Shown: positions 37,150 to 47,288, numbered from the stretch's first letter. The stretch is 64,000 nt of DNA from Halodesulfovibrio aestuarii DSM 17919 = ATCC 29578 (GCF_000384815.1 NZ_ARQF01000020.1:124001-188000), one strand, 5' to 3'. Translations and numbers: made by a program. The notes: generated from the sequence alone by a model not told the origin.

Positions 37150-37871
37150 TTGTCCGGGTTGAAGGCGTTAAGAAGACCTTCAAAATGGGTAAGCAGCTTG
37201 TACATGCATTGCGCGGCATTAATCTGGAAATTTATGCCGGTGAATATCTATCTATTATGGGGGCTTCCGGTAGCGGAAAAAGTACGTTGTTCAACATGAT
37301 CGGTGGGCTGGATAAGCCTACAGAAGGAAAAGTTTTTATCGATGAAGTAGATATTTCTCAGCTGGATGCCTACGAGCTTGCATGGCTGCGCAACCGGAAA
37401 ATCGGCTATATCTTCCAGACATTCAACATCATTCCAACGTTGACCGCGCTGGAAAATGTTACCCTGCCTATGATCTTTGCAGGAATGCATAATGAAGCTG
37501 CAACGGAAAAAGGATTACAGCTGCTTGACCTTGTTGGACTGGGCTCCCGTCATCAGCATAAGCCTCTGGAATTATCCGGTGGTCAGCAGCAGCGTGTAGC
37601 CATTGCTCGTTCTTTCGCAAACGATCCGACAATTATTCTTGCGGATGAACCTACGGGCAACCTGGACAATCGCACCGGCGAAGAAGTCATTGAGTTGTTG
37701 CGTACTCTGTGCAGAGAACGCGGAGTAACCATTATTACGGCTACACACGATTACAAAATGATCAGCGTATCCGACCGCGTAGTGTGGGTTAAAGACGGAC
37801 GAGTTGATAAAGAAGAACACCGCGACGAACTTAAAATTTCTCTTGGTACCATCGGGGAGAAGGAGCACTAA
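37131..37871 (+). CDS. ABC transporter ATPase (LolD/MacB family)
   Basis: The 246-residue ATPase has all motifs: Walker [10 protein letters not shown] (about 44-52), Q-loop IFQTFN, signature [14 protein letters not shown], Walker [13 protein letters not shown] and the H-loop ATHD. LolD/MacB/FtsE-type ATPases pair with FtsX-like permeases and often use the energy for mechanical work in the periplasm instead of classical transport. Here the partners are the small FtsX protein upstream and the giant FtsX protein downstream. An AGGGAGAGG ribosome site lies inside the end of the methyltransferase gene; its stop overlaps the next start by one base (TAATG). Confidence 0.93.
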   Translation: MDEKQIIVRVEGVKKTFKMGKQLVHALRGINLEIYAGEYLSIMGASGSGKSTLFNMIGGLDKPTEGKVFIDEVDISQLDAYELAWLRNRKIGYIFQTFNIIPTLTALENVTLPMIFAGMHNEAATEKGLQLLDLVGLGSRHQHKPLELSGGQQQRVAIARSFANDPTIILADEPTGNLDNRTGEEVIELLRTLCRERGVTIITATHDYKMISVSDRVVWVKDGRVDKEEHRDELKISLGTIGEKEH

Positions 37872-40800
37872 TGAACTCCATCTTTACCATACCGCCCCAT
37901 AAGGGTTCCACCGCACCAAACATAATGATCTTCATTATGCTCTGTCTTATACTCTGCACTACAGTTCAAACTGGCTATGCACGTAAGTCCACAAACAGCG
38001 ACAGGAAATTCAAACTGACCACAACGGCTCTTTCTTTACTGCAAGAAAGGTTCACAGGGTCGCAAGGTGCAAAAGAAGCAGCGCGCTTTATCCATGAACA
38101 ACTCAAAACAGACTTTTCTGCCCATAAGTCTGTGACAACCGGTATCCAGTCATATCTCTTGCCCGTTACCCACTTCAAAGTAGGTACCCTTAGAAGAACA
38201 GACACATTACACCAGCAAAGTATAACGCTTCCCCCCTTGCGCCTCAATGCGGTCACACCATCAACCACCTCGGAAAAAGGCATCACAGGGCATGTAATAT
38301 ACGTTAAGGGGGGAGAGCTTGCAGAGTTCAACGGCAAGGATGTGCAGGGTGCTATCGTCATTATGGATTTAGCATCCGGAAAAAACTGGATTAATGCGGC
38401 ACAACTTGGTGCATCTGCACTCATTTATGTAGATGAAGGAAACGCCACGCCTCCTACCAAAGCACTCTTTAACGATAAGTTTGAACTTACGCCTATCAAC
38501 TTTCCCCGATTCTGGATCTCCCGCGAAAAAGCTGCGGAGTTTTTTGGTGACCTTAACTCGCTATACGAACAAACGCTGCCGAAAGATCCGGTAACAAAAG
38601 TCACAGTTTCCGCCAATATTGAATGGGTTCAGGCAGAAGGCGAAAACGTCTGGGCTTTTATTCCCGGCACAGGCACAGATGCCGACAGCAAATTTATGCT
38701 CGTAGAAGCGTTTTATGATGCAGCCGCATTTGTTCCGGAACATGCCCCCGGAGCAGATGAATCGACTTCTATTGCAACCTTACTGTCCATTGCTGAGCAA
38801 CTAAGAAAGAATCCGCCGAAAGCATCCGTACTGTTACTTGCCACATCCGGCCACTCACAGAGCAATGCGGGGATGCGCTCTTTCGCGTCGCTATTAACGC
38901 AAAAGCTGAGTGATATAAAAGACTCTTCTACTCAACTTGCTCAAAAAGCATCAGATACCAGAGACACCATCGCACTTCTTCATAATCCAGAGCTATTCTC
39001 CACACCGGAATCTTTGAATATATATTCATCAAGGGAACGTGAACTTTTTCGCACTGCATTGGATTCTGTATCCAAAACGCAAGTTGACCTTTTCACCCGC
39101 GAAGTTGTCCGGTTACGCCTTGCGGCAACAGGTTCAAGTGAAGATTCTAAACGAATTAAAGAACTGGCGGCAAAACGCCTTGAACTCAGAAACGTGGTCT
39201 GGCTAAGTTCAAAAGTACAAGCACAAAATCCTGTTCCACCTGAAGAACTTAGGATCTTGCGCAACTTGGTATCTCTTGCGCTTGCAGAACAGCAGGAAAG
39301 ATTTGCAGATCTCATCATCCGGTTACGCAGCGCAGACAGCAAACTCCTCCTGAAAGAAGCCATCGGCGAACGCACCATGCAAGCAGGATTCGGACTCTAT
39401 CTATCTACCCATGGCACTGGTGTCGGCGGATTTACTCGAGGATATTTATATGAATTGAAAGCGAGTATTAACCGCACATCATTCTTCAGTCCATTGTCTG
39501 AGCTGGTGACTGAAAACGCTAAGAAACTGCCGAACTACGATACATTATGGCAAGATTCGCTTCATCCGACTCCAACGACACCATGGCAAAGTTATCTTCC
39601 GGATCTCCCAACATTCGACAGCGAAGTTCTGGCGATTGCGGGCTTTCCGATGATCAGTATTGCCTCACTTCACGATTTCCGTCCGCTATGGGGAACCCCG
39701 CACGACGTTCTGGCAGCAACAGACCAAAAATATGCACTGGAACAGAATCAGTTCGTCACGTCGCTTATTGCCAACATTGCAAATGAAAGTCTGCCCGATA
39801 TTGAACGAGGCAGAAACGGCCTTGCCACACTGGGAGGAAGTGTCAACCTGCAAAGACAAGGAGAACCTTTTCCAGATAAACCTGCCGTAGGCACACTGGT
39901 TCTTACTTATCAAGGTCCTTCCCGTTTCTACGCCATGGTTAACACGGACGGCAGCTTTGAATTGCCGGGGCTTGCCACATCACAGCAAACCATCCATAAG
40001 GCTGTCATAGAAGCGTATAAGCTCGCTCCGGATACTGGTCTAGCAGTGTGGGCCGTGGATAAGCCGAGTACCGGCAAAAGCAATTACCGTGTCAAAATGC
40101 GCCGCAATACTATGGGAACCCAACTCACCATGTTTGATTGTGCGCAATCAACTCTTTTCAATTTACTTGATGCACGGACACTTGCGTACTTATATCGAAC
40201 TGAAATTATTGATGCACGAACTGAAACCAGTCCGTTACGCTACTGGTATTCAAGACTGGATACTCGTGATTCTACGCTGGGGACTTTTTTCCTTGAGCCG
40301 GACGTCCCGTTCAAGCTCACCCTTTCGGATACTGTCCTCGGTAAAAAAGTTCTGCTGCTAAACAACACCCAGAAAGACCCGCTTGGCAAAGGCTATCTTA
40401 TAAGTAAATGGCCCGTCATTCCGTTCACAGAATACCATGCCGCGAAAGACATGTGGACACTACTCATCCCCCGGATCAAAAATCTGGAAGAAAAGGGCAT
40501 CAACAACGAGCGAATTTCCAATCTGTATCAACAAGCACAACTACTGCTTGAGCAAGCAGAACAATACTACCAGCAAAAAGACTGGGTTGGTCTGATGAAC
40601 ACATCACGAGCATCCCTTGCTACGGCTTCTCTTGTTTACAATGATATTGAAGGAACCCAAAGGGACGTTCTCTCCGGTGTACTTTTCTATATTGCTCTGT
40701 TTGTGCCGTTTGCCTATTGCCTTGAACGTCTGTTCTTCGGTTTTTCCTCCATCTACAAACGCATTATTGCGTTCCTCGGCCTACTCACGGTTACTATTAT

Positions 40801-42847
40801 TCTAGTTTATTTTGTTCATCCGGCATTCCAGCTGACCTACAGCCCGCTCATTGTTATTCTGGCATTTTTTATCATCGGGCTTTCGTTTCTTGTGTCCATG
40901 CTCATATTCCTGCGCTTCGAACGGGAGGTCAAAATTTTTCAGGAGCAGGCACACAATATTCGAGTAACGGAGGCAAACAAGAGTGCAACTTTTGTAGCAG
41001 CTATGGCTATTGGAGTAAGCAACCTGCGCCGTAGACCTCTGCGTACAGCACTGACAATTACAACACTCACAATCCTGACATTCACTATTATGAATTTTAC
41101 CTCCACCAAAAGTATACGCACTGCCGGATGGGTAGAATTCAGCACTTCAGCGCCATACTACGGCCTGCTTCTTAAGAATCCTAACTGGCGGGATATGCCG
41201 GTTGAAACATTACAAGTAACAAATGATCTGTTCGGCCAAGAAGGAATCATCGCCCCGCGCGTCTGGTTCGAAATCGAAGACAAAACCCGTGCCCCGTTCC
41301 TGCCGATGAAATACAACGGGAAGGAATCATCCGCACGGGCACTTATCGGACTAGCCCCTTCTGAAAGTGATATGAGTTCATTACGCAAACATCTTGTATC
41401 CGGCTCATGGTTTAACGAAAGCGACCAGCACTCCATTATCCTGCCGGAAGAGATCGCAAACCAGCTGGGCATAACACACGTAGGGGCCATTGCGCCTAAA
41501 ATCACCTTTTGGGGAATTCCCTATACAGTACGCGGCATTATTAAAAACAAGGCACTTGCAGAAAGCAAAGATCTTGACGGCGAACCGATTACGCCAATCA
41601 TTTATCCTAACATTGCCGCCTCTGACCTAAGCGAAACCGAGGCGGAAGCGTTGAACCGTGGAGAAGACTTACTCCGCTATGAAAGCCGGTACGAACACAT
41701 AAGCGGCGCACGCACGGTTATCATTCCAGCACGCACCCTTCTTTCTGAAGGTGGCTCCCTTAAAGCTGTTGCTATTAAAACAGGGAAAGACAAACCCGAT
41801 GATGTTAACCATGGTTTACTGAACCTTGGCTACCGATTCGGTATGCTTGTATTCAGCGGTACAACTTCGGGGACATATTTATATTATGCTTCGAATTTCA
41901 TCAGTTACAGTGGCCTCTCCGCTATTCTCATTCCTATCGGCATTGCGGTACTGATCGTTTTAAACACCATGATCGGTTCTGTGTATGAACGACGCGGTGA
42001 AATTGGTGTATACACATCTGTAGGGTTGGCACCGTCTCATGTTGCCTTCCTCTTCGTGGCAGAATCACTAGCCTTTGCGGTTATCAGTGCTGTCTTCGGC
42101 TATCTCATAGCACAAACTGTATCCGGATTTATGGCCGGCACAGAACTATGGGCAGGTATGACTGCCAACTATTCATCCACAGCCGGTGTTATGGCCATGC
42201 TGCTCATCATTATTGTTGTACTCATATCCTCGATATATCCTTCCAGAGTTGCATCAGAAATTGCTATTCCAGACGTCACCCGTGCATGGAAACTTCCGGA
42301 AGCGGTAGGCGATGTCATGCGCATTGAACTGCCGTTTCTCGTAAGAAGCTCAGAGCAGGCCTTCGCCGGAGGGTTCCTGTTTGAGTACTACAACGGACAT
42401 GCTGGCATATCACATGGCGCCTTTTCCACTCAGGATATTACGTGCAGCTTCCTGCCTCCGGATAATCTTGTTGAACAGGGACTCATTCCTGATTCAGTTC
42501 AACAGGACACCGCAGGCGACGCCTGTCTCACCTTTGATTTCAAAACATGGCTTGCTCCCTTTGACTTTGGGGTGCGCCAGAACGTGCAGCTTATTATGTG
42601 CCCGTCTGAATCGCATCACGGGTTTAAAGAAATCCATGTCATTCTTACCCGCGAAGCAGGAGAAAAACGCGTGTGGCAAAACCTTAACAAGCCGTTTCTG
42701 CATGGTTTGCGCAAGCAGCTTCTTGTATGGCGGTCTATAGAAAAAAGCGCGCGCTCAACCTACGAAAGAGACTTAAAAACCGCCCTTGCTAAAAAGGGGA
42801 AAGACATCCCGCACACAGCGATAGAGAACAAAGGAGATAGCGCATGA
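37871..42847 (+). CDS. giant FtsX-type permease with degenerate M28 peptidase-like ectodomain
   Basis: This 1658-residue membrane protein starts with a hydrophobic signal/anchor (about 17-36). Residues about 45-640 look like an M28/PA-domain peptidase: a PA-like insert (GHVIYVKGGELAEFNGKDV) and then FMLVEAFYDAAAF, GADESTSIATLLSIAEQL and LLLATSGHSQSNAGMRSF. In active M28 enzymes these segments contain HxD, ADDNASG and EE; here they read FYD (281-283), ADES (295-298) and GH (327-328), so the zinc ligands are mostly lost. Three helices lie at about 935-1020, an FtsX helix at about 1055-1075, a MacB-like periplasmic domain at about 1080-1340, and three final helices at about 1350-1460 with the coupling segment SVYERRGEIGVYTSVGL. 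A soluble C-terminal tail of about 180 residues follows. It is coupled to the ATPase before and the transporter-like gene after. Confidence 0.85.
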   Translation: MNSIFTIPPHKGSTAPNIMIFIMLCLILCTTVQTGYARKSTNSDRKFKLTTTALSLLQERFTGSQGAKEAARFIHEQLKTDFSAHKSVTTGIQSYLLPVTHFKVGTLRRTDTLHQQSITLPPLRLNAVTPSTTSEKGITGHVIYVKGGELAEFNGKDVQGAIVIMDLASGKNWINAAQLGASALIYVDEGNATPPTKALFNDKFELTPINFPRFWISREKAAEFFGDLNSLYEQTLPKDPVTKVTVSANIEWVQAEGENVWAFIPGTGTDADSKFMLVEAFYDAAAFVPEHAPGADESTSIATLLSIAEQLRKNPPKASVLLLATSGHSQSNAGMRSFASLLTQKLSDIKDSSTQLAQKASDTRDTIALLHNPELFSTPESLNIYSSRERELFRTALDSVSKTQVDLFTREVVRLRLAATGSSEDSKRIKELAAKRLELRNVVWLSSKVQAQNPVPPEELRILRNLVSLALAEQQERFADLIIRLRSADSKLLLKEAIGERTMQAGFGLYLSTHGTGVGGFTRGYLYELKASINRTSFFSPLSELVTENAKKLPNYDTLWQDSLHPTPTTPWQSYLPDLPTFDSEVLAIAGFPMISIASLHDFRPLWGTPHDVLAATDQKYALEQNQFVTSLIANIANESLPDIERGRNGLATLGGSVNLQRQGEPFPDKPAVGTLVLTYQGPSRFYAMVNTDGSFELPGLATSQQTIHKAVIEAYKLAPDTGLAVWAVDKPSTGKSNYRVKMRRNTMGTQLTMFDCAQSTLFNLLDARTLAYLYRTEIIDARTETSPLRYWYSRLDTRDSTLGTFFLEPDVPFKLTLSDTVLGKKVLLLNNTQKDPLGKGYLISKWPVIPFTEYHAAKDMWTLLIPRIKNLEEKGINNERISNLYQQAQLLLEQAEQYYQQKDWVGLMNTSRASLATASLVYNDIEGTQRDVLSGVLFYIALFVPFAYCLERLFFGFSSIYKRIIAFLGLLTVTIILVYFVHPAFQLTYSPLIVILAFFIIGLSFLVSMLIFLRFEREVKIFQEQAHNIRVTEANKSATFVAAMAIGVSNLRRRPLRTALTITTLTILTFTIMNFTSTKSIRTAGWVEFSTSAPYYGLLLKNPNWRDMPVETLQVTNDLFGQEGIIAPRVWFEIEDKTRAPFLPMKYNGKESSARALIGLAPSESDMSSLRKHLVSGSWFNESDQHSIILPEEIANQLGITHVGAIAPKITFWGIPYTVRGIIKNKALAESKDLDGEPITPIIYPNIAASDLSETEAEALNRGEDLLRYESRYEHISGARTVIIPARTLLSEGGSLKAVAIKTGKDKPDDVNHGLLNLGYRFGMLVFSGTTSGTYLYYASNFISYSGLSAILIPIGIAVLIVLNTMIGSVYERRGEIGVYTSVGLAPSHVAFLFVAESLAFAVISAVFGYLIAQTVSGFMAGTELWAGMTANYSSTAGVMAMLLIIIVVLISSIYPSRVASEIAIPDVTRAWKLPEAVGDVMRIELPFLVRSSEQAFAGGFLFEYYNGHAGISHGAFSTQDITCSFLPPDNLVEQGLIPDSVQQDTAGDACLTFDFKTWLAPFDFGVRQNVQLIMCPSESHHGFKEIHVILTREAGEKRVWQNLNKPFLHGLRKQLLVWRSIEKSARSTYERDLKTALAKKGKDIPHTAIENKGDSA

Positions 42848-44820
42848 ACACGTTACGGCTCCCCGCTCTAGTCTTTGCTATTCTTCTCGGTATACTTATG
42901 TGCGCAGCCGGGCCATTCAACACTGCATGGCTCGGAGGAACGCCACTCGGCGGCGGGCACTTCCCCCTCGCCCCCTTCTTTATTTCCTTTATCTTATTTA
43001 TTGTTACAGCAATTATTGCCGCATCAACAAAGACAAATCCCATACTCAACGGCACAGAACAACTTGTCACATGGTTATTTATGGTCATCGGAATTGGTAT
43101 TGGCTATTCCGGCCTTGCAGAATCATTTTTTCTTAATATTACCGCACCAATCTATTACCAGAGCGGCGGCTACAGCTGGGTCAAGACGCTAACTCCGTAT
43201 CTTCCAGACTCGTGGTACATGAACAGTCCCTCCGTAGTAAAACCGTTATATGAAGGTTTTGTCGGTGGACACGACATGAGCATCCTGCAGGTAGTACAAC
43301 AAATTCCATGGGCTGCATGGACAGGAGTTATGACACTATGGGGGTTGTTCATTATGATGGCATACCTCACCATGCTCTGCCTCGTTAACCTGTTTGGCAG
43401 ACAGTGGATAGAAAATGAACGCATAAACTTTCCACTCCTACGCGTGCCGCAATTTTTGAGTGAAGCACTAGATGCCGGGAAGATGCGCGAGTTTCTTACA
43501 AATAAATTCCTCTTGTGGGGCATCGGAATTCCGGTGTTTCTCCACATGATTAACGGGCTGAGTTATCACTATCCATCTATCCCGCAACTGCCGCTGCTGG
43601 TTCTTGCCGGACAATATTTCCCCAAATATGGTCTTTTTTCCGGCTTTAATAAGTTACAATTGTATATTGTTCCTGCGTACATCGGCTTTGCGTTCCTTGC
43701 CACACGACAAATTGCATTCAGTTTCTGGTTCTTCTACATCTTTGGCGCACTTTTCATGGGAATATTGTATGTTATGGGATTCAATGTTCCCCAATCTGCC
43801 ATGGGCATTACCTTCGGTCCCAACCTTGCCCGTCCGGCAGAAGCTACAGTTATCGGTGCCACATTCATATTCTTCCTGTTTATTCTCTGGCTTGCCCGTG
43901 AACACTTAGTCAACGTCTTCAAGACGGGACTTCACAATACAAAAGTTTACCAAGGTGAAATTATACCTGCTACATGGTCACTTTGGGGAGCTGTTATCGG
44001 CATCGGCGCAATGATGGTCTGGTGTCATTCGTTCGGTATGTCTATCGGCGGCTCAGTTATCATGCCAGTTGCATTTTTTATGATTCTGCTAGTTGTATCA
44101 CGCGTTATTACACAAGGTGGATTGCCACAGTTTATGCTCACAGCCGCCCCCTCCGACGGACTTACCTCAATATTGGGAACCCGCTTTCTGGGAATGGCCG
44201 GAATTGCTCTCACGACTGTTATGCAGAAGATGATGTTTCTTGATGTGCAAGAGTCGCTTATGCCGAACCTTGTGCACGGTAATAAAATTTCCGAGCACAC
44301 AAAAAGCAAACGACGCTTCTTTATCGCGCTGACAATCTTGCTTGCCTTGTGCGTATGCACAGCATTTTGTTCAATGCTTATTCTTGGATACAAAACAGGT
44401 CTGCGCGATTTAAAACTGGAAGTGCAAACGCAGTCAGTCCTCTCTATTTATGAAAATGCAGGCAGACTGATTGACGCACCACTGAGTGCGAATTCGTGGA
44501 TCACCTCGTTTGCAATCGTTGGTGCTATAGTCATGGGTGTCCTTGTATTCTGCTTCTACAAATTTCCATGGTGGCCGCTTCACCCTTTAGGCTTTCTTGC
44601 AGCCTACAGCAAAAGCATGCGTATTCTCTGGGTCTGCTTCTTTCTTGGATGGCTTTGTAACTATCTGGTACTGCACTATGGCGGCACTGCCCTCTATAAA
44701 AAAGTACAAATGACTTTTGTGGGACTCATTATCGGCGATATGCTTATGGGAGGAACGTGGGCTATTGTAAGTTTATTCTCCGGAATTGTGTATCCAGTCT
44801 TTCCAGTGCTGGGAGGATAG
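42844..44820 (+). CDS. polytopic membrane protein, DUF6785/DUF6784 (OPT-like)
   Basis: The 658-residue protein is hydrophobic throughout, with about 14-16 predicted helices. Features such as GGGHFPLAPFFISF near the N-terminus, an NERINFPLLRVPQFL loop and FLHMINGLSYHYPSIPQLP fit proteins annotated DUF6785 followed by DUF6784 that are related to oligopeptide (OPT) transporters. I assign this from memory of the family and without a search. It overlaps the giant permease by 4 bases (ATGA) with a GGAGA ribosome site, and the second OPT-like gene begins 3 bases after its stop. The transported substrate is unknown; a lipid-linked or peptide-linked glycan would fit the cluster. Confidence 0.7.
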   Translation: MNTLRLPALVFAILLGILMCAAGPFNTAWLGGTPLGGGHFPLAPFFISFILFIVTAIIAASTKTNPILNGTEQLVTWLFMVIGIGIGYSGLAESFFLNITAPIYYQSGGYSWVKTLTPYLPDSWYMNSPSVVKPLYEGFVGGHDMSILQVVQQIPWAAWTGVMTLWGLFIMMAYLTMLCLVNLFGRQWIENERINFPLLRVPQFLSEALDAGKMREFLTNKFLLWGIGIPVFLHMINGLSYHYPSIPQLPLLVLAGQYFPKYGLFSGFNKLQLYIVPAYIGFAFLATRQIAFSFWFFYIFGALFMGILYVMGFNVPQSAMGITFGPNLARPAEATVIGATFIFFLFILWLAREHLVNVFKTGLHNTKVYQGEIIPATWSLWGAVIGIGAMMVWCHSFGMSIGGSVIMPVAFFMILLVVSRVITQGGLPQFMLTAAPSDGLTSILGTRFLGMAGIALTTVMQKMMFLDVQESLMPNLVHGNKISEHTKSKRRFFIALTILLALCVCTAFCSMLILGYKTGLRDLKLEVQTQSVLSIYENAGRLIDAPLSANSWITSFAIVGAIVMGVLVFCFYKFPWWPLHPLGFLAAYSKSMRILWVCFFLGWLCNYLVLHYGGTALYKKVQMTFVGLIIGDMLMGGTWAIVSLFSGIVYPVFPVLGG

Positions 44821-44823
44821 ACC

Positions 44824-46779
44824 ATGTATCAAGATAAAGAATTACAAGAATATCGTGATCTACTTCAGCCACCTACCGAGTTTGAGCAAGGCTTTGACTG
44901 GAAAACCATAATCGGTGCCATATTTATTGGCTTCCTGATGATGCCGGGCAGCATGTACTTGCAACTCGTCATCGGTCAGGGCATCGGCCCTGCTGCGCGC
45001 TGGGTTACGATTATTCTCTTCGCAGAAGTAGCAAAGCGTTCGTACACCGAACTAAAACAACAGGAAGTATTTCTTCTATTTTACATGGCAGGTGCCGCTC
45101 TTGCATCACCATTTTCGGGTCTATTATGGAACCAGTACCTTGTGCAGTCGGACGCTGCAAAGATGCTCGGACTCACCGAATTTATTCCTACATGGATTGC
45201 ACCTCAACCCGGTTCAGAAGCCCTCACAGGAAGAACCTTTTTTCATCAGGACTGGCTCATCCCGATATTGCTTCTTGTGGGTGCGCAAATAGTTCAGCGA
45301 ATTGACCACTTCGGGCTGGGCTATGCTCTCTACCGCCTCACATCCGATGTAGAAAAGCTACCGTTCCCGATGGCGCCAGTGGGAGCCTTGGGCACTATGG
45401 CACTGGCTGAGTCAACTGAAGACCGCAAATCCGGTTGGAAGTGGAGAACCTTCTCTATTGGCGGTGTCATCGGACTTGCCTTCGGTTTTTTCTATATACT
45501 GCTTCCGGCACTCTCCGGCTTGCTTTTTGAAGAACCCATACGCTTAATTCCAATCCCGTGGATTGAACTGACACGCCATACGGAAGCTGTTCTTCCTGCA
45601 GTGGCGACAGGGTTACAGTTCGATCTGACGCTGGTCTTTGTGGGTATGGTACTCCCTTTCTGGGCAGTTATCGGCGGACTTGTGGGGCTACTTGTTACCA
45701 TAGCCGCCAACCCTATCCTATTTGATATAGGCATCCTCCATCGTTGGAAACCGGGAATGGAAACCGTTGAAACAGTTTTTGCAAACAACTTTGACTTCTA
45801 CATGTCCTTTGGTATCGGGCTAGGGCTTGCCATTGCCATCATCGGTATCTGGCAAGTAATCCGTTCTTTCAGATCACAAAGTGGCGATCTGGACTTTTCG
45901 AAACTCTTCAACCCGCCCGCAGGACGCGGTGATATTAACTTCTGGCTTTCCATAGGCATATACGTCTTCTCGACCGTCACATACACACTTATCTGCCGCT
46001 GGCTTGTTCCTAGTTTCCCCTGGATTTTTTTCCTGCTCTACGGTTTTGTCTACACTCCTATAGCATCATACATCAGTGCCCGTATGGAAGGTATTGTCGG
46101 ACAATTTGTCTCTCTACCGTTCGTACGTGAAGCAAGTTTTATAGCCGGAGCAAAGTACTTTGGATATAGCGGAATAGAAATCTGGTATGCTCCGATTCCG
46201 TTACATAACTATGGGGAGGCAACGGTACAATTCCGAGAAATCGAACTTACCGGCACAAATCTGCGCGGTATCATCAAGGCAGAGTTTGTAGTCTTTCCGA
46301 TTGTAATTATAGCCTCTCTTCTCTTCTCACAATTTCTGTGGAGACTGGCTCCAATTCCGTCGGCAAGTTACCCTTATGCTCAAAAAATATGGCACTTGCA
46401 GGCATTAAACTCACTCCTTCTGCAATCGTCCACCCTTGAAGGAAACTCTCTCTTCTATCAGGCTCTGAGTCTTTCCTATGTGGGTTCCGGTATCGGTCTC
46501 GGACTTATCATGTATGCATTCCTGTCCGTATTCGGGCTCCCAGTCATGCTTATTTATGGCGTTGTACGCGGACTTGGGCAATCCACACCTCACGGAATAA
46601 TTCTGGAAGTTATCGGTGCTCTTTTAGGCCGCTACTTCTTCTTGAAAAAATACGGCAAACAATGGCGACATTATGCTCCAGTCCTTCTTGCCGGATTCTC
46701 CTGCGGCATGGGACTCACCGGTATGCTTGCCATGGGCTGCACACTTATCCTGAAATCGTTAAGTCAGCTTGCTTACTAA
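44824..46779 (+). CDS. second OPT-like polytopic membrane protein
   Basis: The 651-residue, roughly 15-helix protein is related in layout to the preceding one. Recognisable stretches include GQGIGPAARWVTIILFAEVAK, QQEVFLLFYMAG, EKLPFPMAPVGALG (similar to the LPFPxA.. motif of OPT transporters) and VEAFANNF-like VETVFANNFDFYMSFGIG. A GGGAGGA ribosome site lies 6 bases before the ATG. The two proteins may form a heteromer. This is the last gene of the cluster; a hairpin follows 72 bases later. Confidence 0.72.
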   Translation: MYQDKELQEYRDLLQPPTEFEQGFDWKTIIGAIFIGFLMMPGSMYLQLVIGQGIGPAARWVTIILFAEVAKRSYTELKQQEVFLLFYMAGAALASPFSGLLWNQYLVQSDAAKMLGLTEFIPTWIAPQPGSEALTGRTFFHQDWLIPILLLVGAQIVQRIDHFGLGYALYRLTSDVEKLPFPMAPVGALGTMALAESTEDRKSGWKWRTFSIGGVIGLAFGFFYILLPALSGLLFEEPIRLIPIPWIELTRHTEAVLPAVATGLQFDLTLVFVGMVLPFWAVIGGLVGLLVTIAANPILFDIGILHRWKPGMETVETVFANNFDFYMSFGIGLGLAIAIIGIWQVIRSFRSQSGDLDFSKLFNPPAGRGDINFWLSIGIYVFSTVTYTLICRWLVPSFPWIFFLLYGFVYTPIASYISARMEGIVGQFVSLPFVREASFIAGAKYFGYSGIEIWYAPIPLHNYGEATVQFREIELTGTNLRGIIKAEFVVFPIVIIASLLFSQFLWRLAPIPSASYPYAQKIWHLQALNSLLLQSSTLEGNSLFYQALSLSYVGSGIGLGLIMYAFLSVFGLPVMLIYGVVRGLGQSTPHGIILEVIGALLGRYFFLKKYGKQWRHYAPVLLAGFSCGMGLTGMLAMGCTLILKSLSQLAY

Positions 46780-46851
46780 CAATATGTCTACTTACCTCTA
46801 CACAGTACGCCGCAATTTCACGTAACAAACTATCTTATTAAAAAAGAAAAC

Positions 46852-46887
46852 AAACCGGAAAATCGTTTCACGATTTTCCGGTTTATT
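46852..46887 (+). terminator. terminator-like hairpin at the end of the cluster
   Basis: A perfect 14-bp stem (AAACCGGAAAATCG 46852-46865 with its complement 46871-46884) has a 5-base loop. The T-tract is short (TTTAT), so it is a moderate rho-independent terminator. Confidence 0.75.
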
Positions 46888-47276
46888 GCTTCCCTATGCC
46901 TGTTATTGACAGAGCTTAATCCAAACTTATTATCTAATAGTGCACTCAAGACTTCATTCATCCTTTTCACGTACGTCCGGTACATAGTGCTTCCTTCACA
47001 GAATGAGGTTCATCCTGTAACTAAAAGCACTGCAATATCACACAACTTACGTTACGCATTCTTTCATCATGTTAACGCATAACGTCGATGTGCTGTTGCC
47101 ATCAATAAACAATGTTCATTCTGATTATTTCCAGTTCTTTCTCGTTATGCAACATCCTGCCATCTTTTAAATAACGGCTTGTGTTGTGTAACACTATGAG
47201 CAGGAAATAAAAGCGTTGTCCTCACTCGAAGTCACGATACAGTGGGGACTCCTGAATGTTCAGATATAAATCTTCC
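46888..47276. promoter_or_regulatory. regulatory region upstream of fdhE
   Basis: About 390 bases without a gene. Two inverted repeats stand out: ACGTTACGC (about 47049-47057) facing GCATAACGT (about 47077-47085), and the compact GTGTT-GTGT-AACAC (47181-47194). Either could be an operator for the formate dehydrogenase maturation operon. No clear -10/-35 pair is visible. Confidence 0.35.
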
Positions 47277-47288
47277 TGAGGAGATAGA

